A stretch of 64,000 bases of DNA from Dama dama (Eukaryota > Chordata > Mammalia > Artiodactyla > Cervidae), in the NCBI RefSeq assembly GCF_033118175.1, contig NC_083685.1, positions 124,814,501-124,878,500 of the forward strand, in the 5' to 3' direction. Every line of letters starts with the position of its first letter. Within the stretch, counting starts at the first letter, position 1. Shown here piece after piece: positions 52,901-64,000 of this stretch. Made by a program: the position numbers and the translations under genes. The notes under the pieces are model-generated. The model was given only the letters and a program-made list of their open reading frames with translations. It searched no databases and was not told where the DNA came from.

Positions 52901-55900
52901 ATCACTGCAGATGGTGACTGCAGCCATGAAATGAAAAGATGCTTACTCCTTGGAAAAAAAGTTATGACCAACCTAGACAGCATATTGAAAAGCAGAGACA
53001 TTACTTGGTCCACAAAGGTCCGTCGGGTCAAAGCTATGGTTTTTCCAGTAGTCATGTATGGATATGAGAGTTGGACCATAAAGAAAGCTGAGCACTGAAG
53101 AACTGAGGCTTTTGAACTGTGGTGTTGGAGAAGGCTCTTGAGAGTCCCTTAGACTGCAAGGATATCCAACCAGTCGATCCTAAAGGAAATCAGTCCTGAA
53201 TATTCACAGGAAGGAATGATGCTGAAACTGAAACTCCAATACTGTGGCCACCTGATGTGAAGAACTGTCTCACTGGAAAAGATCATGATGCTGGGAAAGA
53301 TTGAGGGCAGGAGGAGAGGGGGATGACAGAGGATGAGATGGTTGGATGGCATCACTGACTTGACGCACATGAGTTTGAGTAAACTCTGGGAGTTGGCAAT
53401 GGACAGGGAGGCCTGCTGTGCTACAGTCCATGGGGTCACAAAGAGTCGGACACGACTGAGCCACTGAACTGAACTGCTTATACTGTGTGCCCCTGCTCCG
53501 TGGCCCCTAAGGTGCCCCCTGTCTTCTGAGGGAGCCCTATACCCACCTCTGGCCTCCTTCTGCCCACATGTATCACTCTAATGACTTCTTTCTTGCTCCC
53601 TCTCCCACTAATATAGCCAGATTGTTCCAGAACCAAATGGATTTAAGTCTGTCTTCCAAGCAACACAAGTACAGCCATGTGACCGGCAGCGTCCTGTGTG
53701 GAGACACACGGCTCCCGGCCCGTCCTGGAGGCCAGGCGCTCCACTGCACCTGTCCTCTCACTCGGGTGTGCTTCCTCCAGGCTAGGTGCCCCCATTATCC
53801 TCAGTCACACGATCGTGAGGGTCTCTAAGTATGATCTCATGGCTTGGCACCTGCGCCTCCCCCAGAAGACCACAGCACCACGCCAGCAGGGATGGTTGAG
53901 CCCAAACTGTATCCATATACTGCTCAGCGGGGAAGGAATGAATGAATGGGTGGCCAGTGCGGAGGGCTACCGTCAAGATGCCTCCAGAATGTGTGAGGCA
54001 AGTCAGACAGACAGAGCTCTAAGCCTCCAAAGCTGACGGCTCAACACCATTCTTAAGTGTCTCCAGAGATCAGGGCAGAACCCATACCTGGTGGGAAAGT
54101 CAAAGCGCACCGCGGAGGCACAGGCTCAGTGTGACCTGGACGGCCAGCACCCTCGGGGGCCCCGGGGGCGGGGTGGTGTTTCTGGTCTCTGGGAACAGCT
54201 GCTAGAGGGGGAGTCAAGAGTAGTAGCTGCTGGTGACTGAGAGGCAGCCGGCTGGGCGTCGCCGGTTTACATCTGTTCCCGCAGTGAACGCTCACCGGGC
54301 CCCACTCATACACCCAGGTCCCCTCCTCCCGTTTCTAGCCCCTCTGCTCTGACCTGCCTTCCAGAGCCCCGCTCCTCACAGTTCCAATGGTGGGTTTGGC
54401 AAACAGCCTTTGGGGTTAGAGCTGCGTCTCCCTGGCGCTTCTGCCGGCCAGGAAGGCCACCCTGCGCTGGGGGTGACCCTGTCCGACCTCTCCCTTGGCC
54501 TCCAGGAGCTCTGGGTGACGGGCAGAGCCACCACACTGGCACAGGGAACAGGCGGAGGCCCTGGCAGCTCTGAGGCCGTGCTCCTCACTGTGTACCAGTC
54601 CGGCACCGGGCACTTCACGCGCATTATTTAAGCCTCAGCACCAGCTCACGAGGTGGTACTGCCATTATACCCACATGAGAGAGGAGACTAAGGCAGCGAG
54701 GTTAAGTCACGTGTCCGTGTTCACACAGCTCAGAGCACGGCGGACCAGAGGCCTGACTCACCTCTGAGCCCAGGTCCCGGGCTCTCACCTCCACTCTGTA
54801 CTGCCTCCAGCCGGAACAGAACACCCAAAGGCACTTTCCAAAAGCCCAGATTCCCGCCCCAGGCCCTAGGGAGCCAGACTGGCTCTTACCCAAAGATCCG
54901 TGGGATGCTGAGGTCCCCAGAAATGTGTTCTCCGACTGGCTCAGGTGGCCCTGGGGCTGCTGCAGGAAATGCGAGGAGAGGCTGACGGGGGGGGACGGGG
55001 ACGCGGAGTGGAACGAAGCCGAGCTGCCCAAGGAGCCGGGGATGTTCACGGGCGCGGAGCTCTGCAGGAGACTGCCGCCTGCAAGAGAGGCCGGGAGCAG
55101 GGAAGTGAGGGCCGGGTGAGCCATGCGGGGCCACGCCGGGAGGGGACTGCCCGCTGGCCCACCCCCGGGCCAGGCTGGACCCCATGAACCCGCCCCCGCC
55201 CCCCACCGCCCAGTACCCATGGTGATGCTGCCTGGGTGGGGCACCGTGCTGTTGTCGAAGGTCTTCTCTAGGGCAGCCACCCCAAACTCGTTCAGGTCGA
55301 GGTCATCCAGCGCGGACTCTGGAGGCAGTGAGCGGCGTATGAGCCGGCCAGCCTCCTGAGGGGCCACATGGTCCCCAGGTTCCAGGCCCCGCCGTCTGGA
55401 CCCACCTGCCCTTAACTGCCTCTTCTCCTGCCCCTGCTGCATCTCAAGGCTCCATAGTGCCTGGGCTGCTCCTCCGCCCAGACCAACCCCCGGCTAAGTG
55501 GCTCTCCATTCTGAAGCCGTCTATGCTGGCCCCAGGGGAAAACGAGCCCCTGCTCACAGGCCTCCTCCTCTGGTTAGTGCCTAGCAGTTGCCCAGCACCT
55601 GTCCACTGCGCTCTGCGGAGCTGGACGGGGAGTGCAGGAACGGCCTGTCTCATCTGTCACCCCGGTGCCTGTGGGGACCCAGCACCAAGCCTCACCCACA
55701 CGTGACTGCGGAGGAGAGGGCAGGGGCATCTAATGACCAGGAGCTCTGAGGACAGCCAGCGGGCTGTTCACAAGGACGCCCGCTGGGGCTGACTGACGCC
55801 TGTGGTGGAAAGAGACTGCACACCCCCAGGGCAAGAGGCCCCTCTTCCAACATGCACAGCAGAGCACATGGAGGGGCTCACGTGCTCGAAAGCCATCTCG

Positions 55901-58900
55901 GCCCCGCATCGGGGACGCATGTTCCGTCCAGGTCAAAGGACTCGCAGCGCCCACCTTCTGATCTCCCGAGACTGATGTCTGAAGTGACCAGCCACATTTC
56001 AGAGACCCAGTATCCCTGGCTACAGATCTGCTCCTAGACTCGCAACAGAAGTGGCCCAATTACCTATGACCGACTCTACCGTGTCACTGGTGGGGTAGAA
56101 GGGCAGAGCATTTGCATTCATGCCAGGGACGCTGCTGGTGCCAGCAGGGCTAGGGGGAGTGGCTGCTAGGCTGGAGGTGATGCTGGAAGAGATGCTGGAG
56201 GTGAGGGGACTGCCCACGGGGAGGATGCCCAGCATGTCCTGCAACGAGAATGAAGAGATGGAATGGGATGGCCGCCCATGGAGTCTGGCGGCAGGGGCTG
56301 GCTGGGCAGATGGGAAGGGCGCGTCCCAGCTCTCGGCTTGTTCCCTCAACACCCTCCTGAGGGGCTGGAGAGGGAGACGTGTGGCCTGGAGACTGCAGGC
56401 CCCCTCATCCCTAAAACCCTTAAGTAGGGAAGGGGGAAGCAAGTTCAGTGCCAGTTGCTCAATGCGTTTTTTTTTTTTTTTCAATGAGTTTTTTCTCTAA
56501 TGAATGAGTCCAGGTGGTGAGGGGCTCCAGGGCCTGACCCCCACCCCCTCTGGATTTGGGGCCCCACCTTAATCTTGCCCTCAATCTGTAGACAAAGCGG
56601 TGCCCGGAGCTCCCTGAAGAAGCCTCCTGGAGTTCTGGGCCTATCCTGTCTGCAGCTGGTGCCAGAAGGGGAAGGCGGGGGCTGAGGGCTCTATACCTGT
56701 TTTGGTTGAAGCAGAGGCTGCTCTTGACTCCTGGGCTCTAGTGAGTGGGGTTTTAACTTGGCCTGAGAGAAAAGTCAGGGAGCAGGAGATGAATGTGGTG
56801 CTAGGAGGCCGCCTGAGCCCAAGAGTCCTCCCAAGCATCAGCTTGCGGAGGCTGCAGGGACTGGGGGCGAGGAGGCATGAGGCGCTGTTGTGTGGCCCCT
56901 TCACTCACACGCACCCTCCTTCCCTCCCCTGGAGACCAGGGGTGCTGCTCCTCTCCTCCACGGTGACTCCAAGTCACAGAGAAACCCAGTTCCGGACCCT
57001 CCTGTCCTGCTCCCCAAGGCCCTACTGCTTCACCAAGGCAGCACAGGGCAGAGCAGACACTGGATGTGGGGCCAGAAGACCGCGGTGGGAACCCTAGCCC
57101 TTGGCTGATGGCTCTGATGCTGGGTGAGGAGCTCACCTCTAACCTGCCTGTCTTCATCTGTAAAATGGGATGGCCTCACCCACTCTCTTAAGTCTTCGAG
57201 AGGCTGGCATCAAGGACTTTCTAATTCCGGGTCACGCTCCCCCTAGCTGGGCCAGGACAACCCTCCAGGGCTTCTCCGGCCACAGGCAGAATATGGCTAA
57301 CCTCACTGGGCTGCCCCCGCATCCCTTACCTGGCATTTCAAATTTTTCAGGTACTCAGCTCCCACCTGGTCTTCCCTCTCAAAGCCAGGAGCCTTCTTAT
57401 AGCTGCCAGGGGCGAGGCCAGACTCGCCAGGAAAGACAAGGCCTTCCAGATTGGAGGGCTTCCGGATGGAGCCCGGGGGGGAGCCACAGAGATTAGACGG
57501 GCTGCCGAGGCTGCTGTTTCTACAGAGGAGCTGCAGCGAAGGAAGAGAGTGGGCTAGTGAGCAGGATGCAGGTGGGGCATGGCCACCCTCCATCCCCTTG
57601 TCAGAGGGAGAGTCTCCAGCAAGAGGCTCAGTTCCATTTCCATTTGCCAGGGGGAGCAACCAGCACCTGAGAACGCAGAACCTCATGAGGCTCTCTGTCC
57701 CGTCTACAGCTCTACCCAGGCTGATACAGGCTCTGGGGACACCACCCCAGCCACGATCAGCTTTTGACAGACAGAAGAACCCTGCAGCTCAAAGGGCAGA
57801 ACCCCTTGGGCAGAGGCCACCTCCCCAAGCACAGGCAGATGCTGGCTCTGGGCAGGAATGGTGCCCCCACCTCCACCCCCAGACAGGCACGTACAGCGCT
57901 GAGGTCTGGGGCGTGCGGGCTCGAGGGGCTCACAGGCACCGAGTCTCCAGCAGCAGATGGCATGTACAAGACGGGGCCTGGCTGGGTGGGGCTGGACACA
58001 GCTGAGGAAGGCTGCAGGTCATCACTGAGGGGGGGCTCTGCAAGAGACGGGGGCAGGGTGTTAGCAGGCCCGAGCCAGCTCCGGTCCTCCAAAAATGCCT
58101 GCGGGTCTCTTTAAAGGAGACCACATAGCCCCCTGTGTATGAAGGGAAGGCTCCTCCTTATTTCTATCAATATCACACACCGTACTGTGCACTTACTATG
58201 TGCCTGGCGATTTGTATGAATTGTGAATCTTCACAATGACTGGAAGATAGAAGTGATATCATGGCCTCCATTTTACAGATAAGGAAATAGGCTCAGAGTG
58301 GTTAGGTACATCTCTCAAGGTGGCTGAGCAAGCAAACAGAACTGGGATTTGAACCCCAATCCACACGACTCCAAAGCTTGGGCCATTCATCAGTTCTCTG
58401 TGCTGCCTTACCCAGGCCCACCTCTGAGCCAAGTGTATGCTTCCCCCTCAGTGGGCCTGCAATTTCTTCTTTAGTCTAATCCCTGAGACAAGGCCTAAGG
58501 CTAGGAAGGGGTTAAGAACCAACAGCAGTGGTCTGGGGTGGACACGGGCAGTAACTCAGGCCTGTCTCTGAGATGGGCAGGGCGGTGTGGAGCTGCGCTG
58601 AGCAGCACGGCAGCCCAGAACCACAGGCCGCGGCTGAGACCAGAATGTAGCTGGTCTGGACTGGACAGTGCTGTAGCTATTCAAGTACACACCTGCTTTC
58701 AAAGACTTGGTTTGGGGGAAAAAAAATCTTGATTTTATATTGATTATATTTTAAATGATATTATTTTATGTTGGGTTAAATAAAAATATACTAAAACTAA
58801 CACTATTCCTTTTTTTTGGGTGAGGTTACTTGAAAACCTGCGATGACTCGGGGGGCTGCGTTAGGCTTCGCCTGGACAGCTCTGCTCCCAGCAGGGCGGA

Positions 58901-61900
58901 GGGCCGCGTCCCATCAGTGGTGTCCGCCATGGGAGAGGCACAGTGGCCAGGGCTCTGCCGGGACTCTGAGCGCGCCACCAGGGGCACAGTCCCTGCTCTC
59001 TCACCACCCTGGAAGCTCCGGGTTTCCAGCCAGCTCCAGAGAGGTGGGGCGGGGCGGCGGGGGAATGGAACTCCCAGTGTGCGCAGGGCCCACCGCTGGC
59101 TGACAGACAGCGGGGGAGCGGGGCGGGGGAGCGGGCCCTGCCCCAGGGCAGTGGGAAGAGCGTACGTTCTACGTGGGCAAAGGCGCAGAAGGGTCCTCGA
59201 GGACAGCTGCCCGACTGCTGCATGTCGTTGCACTTGGTGGATTTATAGATCTGGAGGGCAGAGCAGAAGAGAGGCAGGTCAGGCCTGGGCAGAGAGGGAT
59301 AGCAGCCGGGGTGCCTTCCGCAGGGCTGGGTTAGCTTAGAAGTCTCTTCTTTCTCCTCCCCACTCGAGGCCACTTCTCTAAGTCTCTCCCTACCAACTTC
59401 TTGCTCAAGACAGAGTAAGCAGACATGGTTACCCCCACGCCGGGGACGACCTCCCTTCCTGGGTCACACGCCCAACCAGCCCTGACCCAGCTCTCACAGA
59501 GGGATCGTTCCCACTCATGATCTTGGTCAGGGCTATGACTGTCCAGCGTGCCTCTGGGCGTTAAGGGAGCCACGTTCGCAGGACACCTGCCCCTCAAAGG
59601 GTCGCGGCGCCAAGGCCCACCTCGGGGTGGAACTGCTGCTCCGTGCGCGTGTGGCAGTACTGGCAAGAGTCTCCGTTCTCACACTTGCCGGGGTCTCCCC
59701 ACTCGTCCCCGTGCTTTACGTTTGGACATGGAGACGACCTGGTTCAATAACAGGGTGGGTCAGAGGGACGCAGACTGGACCTGGGGGATGCTAACGAGAT
59801 CGCAGCTGTTCAGGGCCCCTCTCAGGTCTCCCGGCTTCGAAAAGCCAGGCTCAGAAACAGTAAAGATCAGCTGGAGAGTGAGGGCCTTACTCGGGCCAGA
59901 AGCCAGGCTTTGCTTCCCTGCCCAGCCTGGCTACATCACCAGAAGGACACGGTTTTCTTCCCTTCAGCCAAGTCCTCCCCTCCCCCCAGCACTGTGCCGC
60001 AGGAGAGCCAGGCTATAGCCACATTCTGGCTTGGCCCTGAAGACACCCTTCTGGGTCAGAACTAGAGGAGTTTCTAGTGAAAAGATCCTGATTTCACACC
60101 AAAGGATCGTTTGGCTCTCCTAAACATTCCCACTGCTCTTGGGGTCCTGCGACCCCCGGGGCTGGCCTCCCTGCCCCCCACCCCCGGGAGCACAGTGCAA
60201 GCAGCCTCAGCCCTGATCTGCCTGCTGCCACCCTCCTCCCACGGCTGGCCTGCTGGGCCCAAAGGACCTGTATTTGTGCTTCCGGGGGCTCCGCCGCCGG
60301 TCCTTGCTGTTGTGGTAGTAGGGGCAGGCGTAACCCTGGCGGCACAGCCTCGGGGGCTTCTTGCAGGGCTCCGTCTTGTAGTTCCCCAGCACATAAGCGG
60401 TCTCTGCACATGGGGGCAGAGGCAGAGGTCAGCTGGGCAGGGTGGGGGCAGGGAAAGGGGAAGCCACTGGGAAGGGTCCAGGAGCCAAGATTCTGGTGAC
60501 AGGAATGAGCAGGGTCCCCTCCTTGTGGGCCAATGCCGAGTCTGCAACCCAGGAGAGAGGGAGAGAGGACGCCACCATCCCTCACTGGAGAAGCTCACAG
60601 GTCAGAGAGTAAACAGGGAGCCCTCGGGAGGGCTGAGACACACCTACTCGTGTACATGCTCAGCCATGTGTGTGTGGGAAAGCCCCCGAAGGCATTTAGG
60701 GAGCGCCAGGCTCCTCTGTCCATGGAATTCTCCAGGGGACAATATTGGGGTGGGTTGCCATTCCCTTCTCCAGGGGATCTCCCTGACCCACGTCTCCTGC
60801 ATTGTAGGCAGATTCTTTACTGTCTGAGCCACGAGGGAAACCCCTAACACTTTGGGATGACAGGACCAAGGCCAGGGGTCCCGGGGGAGAATCCCCCAGC
60901 AGGGCCCCTGCAGGACTGGGCTGCAGTTGACTAGTGTGAGGTGGGGTGAGGGGGCACAGGCCTCCCAGGAGAGGTGGTGGTTTGGGGTGGAGAAGGCAGT
61001 GGGTGGTGCTCGGGGAGGCTATGGGAGAACAGGCAGCTGGTGGCAGGGGCTTGGCCATCCATGTGGCCACCCTTACCTTGCCACCGTGGCTCCTCACTGA
61101 GGATTTTTTCTATCATGGCATGGCTCGCGGCCCCAGTCGACTGGCCTTCCATGCTGCCCTCTACTGTGGTCTGGCCGTTCTGCAAGGCCTCCATGGCCTG
61201 GAGCTCCCTGTGGGGAGAGCAGTGGAGGAGAGACAGAGCAGGGACGGGGCATGAGGAGGAAGGCAGCAGAGTGCCACCCAGGCACTCCGTCTGTGGTCCT
61301 GCCCGGGGCCCACAGCCATCAGCCTGGCACGGCCTCCAGCCCACCTGATGTCGTAGACAGGGGAGCGGAGGTCATGGGGCCCGTGAGCAAAAGCGCAGTG
61401 CAGGCCGTTTTTCGTGCAGTTGCCCTTTGCGTCGGTCTCGTGGATGCAGATTCCAGTCTTGTAGTAGCGGAGGTGGTACCGGCGCTCCGTGTCCCCTGTG
61501 GTCCTGTGCAGGAACGGGCACCTGAAACACAGCGGGGGTGCGGGTCACTCGCCTTCCCCCGCCGCAGCCGGGCCCCCAGCCCTGCCCTTTCCTGGCCCGT
61601 GGAAGGCTTTTCATGGCCCGGAGGAGGCACTGATGCTGTCGCAGGCGAGCAAGCGACAAGTCCTCCTGTGGTAACAGAGCCACCCTCCCACTGCCAGAGC
61701 GGGCTGCATGCAGCCCAAAGTGGGGCCTGATAAGGCCTGGTGTTCCATGTCAGCTTCGCAAAGGCTACTCCGTCGGGGCCCTGGGCTGTCCTGAAAAGAA
61801 GCTTCCCGGGGGGCACTCTTGGGAGAACACATGCTGCCCAGGTCAGGGGTCTTCAGAGAAGCAAACAGCCTGCTCAAAACATGGGCAAACTGCCTTGAGC

Positions 61901-62888
61901 TCTGGGTGCTGCATTAGGCTGGGGGTGGGACCAGCAAGCCTCTGACCCCTGAAAGAATGGGGAGGGCTGGTGCGGGACGGTCAGTGAGGCGCACCCACAA
62001 ACCCCTAGGATGGCCCCCCACCGCCACCTCTGCGTGGGGGAAGCACACATTAGGCAGGGTCACAACGTATGCCCTCTGAGACCTTCCTAGGTGTGCCACC
62101 TCCTTATGCTTGTCCTTCGTTATGCCGTCTCTTCACAGAGCTCTGTGGCAAAATATTTTGTTGTTCTTTTAGTCACTCAGTCGTGTCTGACTCTTTGCAA
62201 CCCCATGGACTGCAGCCAGGCTCCTCTGTCCATGGGATTTCCCAGGCAAGAATACTGGAGTGGGTAGCCACTTCCTTCTCCAGCGGATACAGGGATCGAA
62301 CCCGCATCGATTACCACTGAGCCACTGGGGGAAGCCCTGGCAAAATATTCAGTCAGCAAAAAGGGGAATTGGAGAGGCTCTGTGTAAACAGCTGTGGTGG
62401 GAACTGTGTGGGCTGAGAGGGTCCTGTGACCTGCAGGGACCAGGACAGAAGGCCCAGGAAGCCACCTTGGCTCAGGCGTGGCCTTCACGCTTAGGAGAAG
62501 AAAGGCCTGCGCCAGGCCTCCCAAAAGTGGGAAAAGGAGAAGGGGCCTCCCCTGGGGGATGGCAGGCTCTGAGCCCAGGTCCGGGTCACAGGAAGGTGGG
62601 CCAGGCTGCAGAAGTCCCCCGAAGGCAGCCTCTGACCCAGGAGATGGCTCCTCGGAGGGCAGGCTGGCCGGCACTCACTCGTCGCCCTCCGGGCAGAGGC
62701 CCGTGGCCTCGTCGTACTTGGTGCAGTAGACGTCGGGGCTGTAGTTGAAGGTGCCGTCCCGACGGCGGATGGACCGGCGGCGACGCTGGTTCACAAAATG
62801 CCAGTGGAAGCAGGTGTAGGGCCGGTGCTGAGTGCATTTGTGCTGCACAAAGAGCGGGCACTGCTCAGTGCGGAATTCCTTCAGGTAC
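49935..62888 (-). CDS. UNK: UNK, unkempt CCCH zinc-finger RNA-binding protein, exons 2-16 (5' end outside window)
   Basis: Coding exons in transcript order: 62888-62679, 61521-61345, 61207-61077, 60403-60268, 59738-59621, 59250-59166, 58037-57895, 57530-57330, 56762-56697, 56238-56064, 55318-55217, 55078-54890, 51953-51772, 51173-50916, 50090-49935. They give 775 complete residues plus a split codon; with about 35 residues expected from exon 1 (beyond 64000) the total is near 810, as in human. Six CCCH zinc fingers lie in the first five exons here (for example CPLFVQHKC, CTKYDEATGLC, CENGDSCQYCH). A Ser/Pro-rich middle, a coiled coil (ELARLRQELDEAN onward) and a C-terminal RING-like domain (CLKC, CQH, CELC, CPVC) follow. 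Known role: binds UAG- and U-rich mRNA sites and represses translation, shaping early neuronal morphology. All introns are GT-AG. One donor (GTACGC at 59165) was chosen over a nearer GTAGAA because it restores the Gln expected at the junction. Confidence 0.95.
52350..52470 (+). repeat. MIR remnant in UNK intron
   Basis: Words 'gttttacaacgagtaaactg', 'gagagccagtacacagtcg' and 'catctggctccaaaggcctg', next to the BovB insertion. Confidence 0.55.
52552..53478 (+). mobile_element. BovB (RTE) LINE fragment in UNK intron, antisense to UNK
   Basis: A 5'-truncated BovB 3' end. It encodes part of the reverse transcriptase: RYADN, TTLMAES, SGPITSWQIDG and FLGSKITADGD. The catalytic YADD motif reads YADN here, a frame change occurs near 52860 and further stops follow, so the copy is dead. 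It ends in 'ccactgaactgaactgc'. Confidence 0.92.
54605..54810 (+). repeat. MIR SINE in UNK intron
   Basis: Pattern 'cattatacccacatgagaga', 'gaggttaagtcacgtgtccg' and 'acacagctcagagcac'. Confidence 0.6.
57080..57170 (-). repeat. MIR-like remnant in UNK intron
   Basis: Antisense 'aacctgcctgtcttcatctg' followed by 'taaaatgggatggcc'. Confidence 0.5.
58165..58385 (+). repeat. MIR SINE in UNK intron
   Basis: Sense MIR: 'gtgcacttactatgtgcctg', 'tccattttacagataaggaa', 'gggatttgaaccccaatcc'. One of the better-preserved MIR copies in the window. Confidence 0.8.
60702..60843 (-). mobile_element. Bov-tA-type SINE in UNK intron
   Basis: Antisense copy from 'gccaggctcctctgtccatg' to 'tactgtctgagccacgaggg'. 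Confidence 0.8.
62158..62337 (-). mobile_element. Bov-tA-type SINE with 12-bp target duplication in UNK intron
   Basis: Antisense copy (which is sense relative to UNK) flanked by perfect repeats tggcaaaatatt at 62146-62157 and 62338-62349. Confidence 0.87.
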
Positions 62889-63790
62889 CTGCAGAGGGAG
62901 CCCCCGGTGAGCAGGCCAGGAGCGCGGTCACGGCCCTTGCTTCCCAGCAAGACGTGGGCCACCCAGTCCCCCAAGGGCCCTACTCTGCGGGCCGGTTCCA
63001 CCGAGACACCAGAGAAGACCAAGCTGAAGGCAGGACCTTAGCGTGAGGATCCTTCCTGACACACAGGTCCCTTGCCGGCCTGCAGGGCAGAACCACAGAT
63101 GCCCTCCCCGATCAGCTGCCTCCCATGGTGACCAGGCGAGGGCTTCCTCAGTGGCTGAGTACACCCGAGGTTTCCTAGGCCAAACCACTGATCGCAGGGG
63201 AAAGGCTGCAAACAGGAGCTTGAGGGCCCTCTCTGCAGTGTCCTGCGGGGTCTCTGCTATCCAGTTCTGCCTGCCAGGCCAGGAGGCCTCACTCATCCCA
63301 GGAGCAAGGATGGGTGCCGGGCTGAGCGCCAGGAAGTCTGCTGCTTTGGAACTGAAAACCCAGGTCACCAGGTGTCCCTCCAGACCCTGTCCCAGGCAGT
63401 CACTGTCCTGTCTGCCAAGCTCTTCCAGGAGATGTTTCCTAAAGCACCACCCAAACGTCTGTGTGTGAAGCTCATGTTAGAAGCATCTGAAGACACTCCC
63501 TCTTGGCCATGCCTCCCCCGACAGTCTCACTAACGACCACCTGCAGGACTGAGGTATTCTATTTCCATCCTGACTCACCCCGGCTTCAGGGCTGTCCTTC
63601 TGGCCTCCTCCCAACCTGCATCTCTCTCCTTTACTCTGCATCTCTCTCTTTACTTTGCATCTAATAACCAAGACAACTCCAAGCCCCACCCCTCCATCAC
63701 CACCCAGAGGAGGGCCCAACCCCCTTACAGAACCACATCGTCCATCTGTGTTTTGTTCACTTTGTGTCCTGGTGGAGCGTTTCTTAGATT

Positions 63791-63825
<35 letters not shown>

Positions 63826-64000
63826 GGGGCAGGCAGGCAGGCTAATTCTTATTCATTTCCTCAAGTCCTAACAATGCAGGCAACAAATGGCTTGATAAAG
63901 GGCATTTGAAGCCAGTGAGGAGGATGGTTCTAGAAGGCACAGAAGGCTGTGGGCAGAAGAGAGCATGAGGGGACCAACTGACCTGGAGCCTCTGTCCAGC
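62889..64000 (-). other. UNK: 3' part of UNK intron 1
   Basis: Sequence upstream (in UNK orientation) of exon 2. No exon with the UNK N terminus occurs before the right edge, so the start codon and promoter lie outside. A (CA)n tract sits at 63794-63823. No other gene was recognised. Confidence 0.75.
63794..63823. repeat. (CA)n microsatellite
   Basis: Perfect CA run of 15 units in UNK intron 1. Confidence 0.95.

Noticed and set aside
52633..53098. Two adjacent plus-strand open frames that look like a gene fragment
   Set aside because: They encode pieces of the BovB reverse transcriptase, not a host gene.

Overview
The window is nuclear DNA of a ruminant (bovid). This rests on dense Bov-tA/Bov-A2 and CHR (tRNA-Glu-type) SINEs and on two BovB (RTE-clade) LINE fragments, together with four intron-containing genes whose exons translate into close matches of known mammalian proteins. 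The gene order TRIM47 > WBP2 > UNC13D > < UNK matches the conserved mammalian block on human 17q25 (there in the opposite orientation). The species cannot be decided from sequence alone.

Layout. 1-5.3 kb: intergenic, mostly repeats, opening with a broken RPS27 retrocopy. 5.45-9.9 kb: TRIM47 (+, 6 coding exons, 642 aa), an E3 ligase with RING, B-boxes, coiled coil and PRY-SPRY. 9.9-24.1 kb: a repeat-rich intergenic desert holding an ERV-type LTR, an MLT1-type LTR, L1, BovB and many SINEs; one short unique island near 11 kb has strong promoter/enhancer motifs. 24.1-32.05 kb: WBP2 (+, 8 exons, 261 aa), a GRAM-domain PPxY coactivator with a CpG promoter. 33.2-47.8 kb: UNC13D (+, 32 exons, 1087 aa), Munc13-4, the priming factor for cytotoxic-granule exocytosis. 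48.7-64 kb: UNK (-, exons 2-16; exon 1 lies beyond the right edge), a CCCH zinc-finger RNA-binding protein with a C-terminal RING. UNC13D and UNK converge tail to tail, with about 0.9 kb between their polyadenylation signals.

The four genes do not form a pathway; they are neighbours by conserved synteny. Exon boundaries were placed by hand from reading frame, GT/AG sites and agreement with the known protein families. Frame is kept through every junction and no coding defect was seen in the four genes. No new gene system was found. The most useful extra observations are candidate control elements (a THAP11/ZNF143-type inverted pair at the WBP2 promoter, an ETS-GATA cluster in UNC13D intron 1, a MEF2 + RFX island at 11 kb), a weak splice donor in UNC13D next to an inverted SINE cluster, and several nested or recently inserted retroelements.
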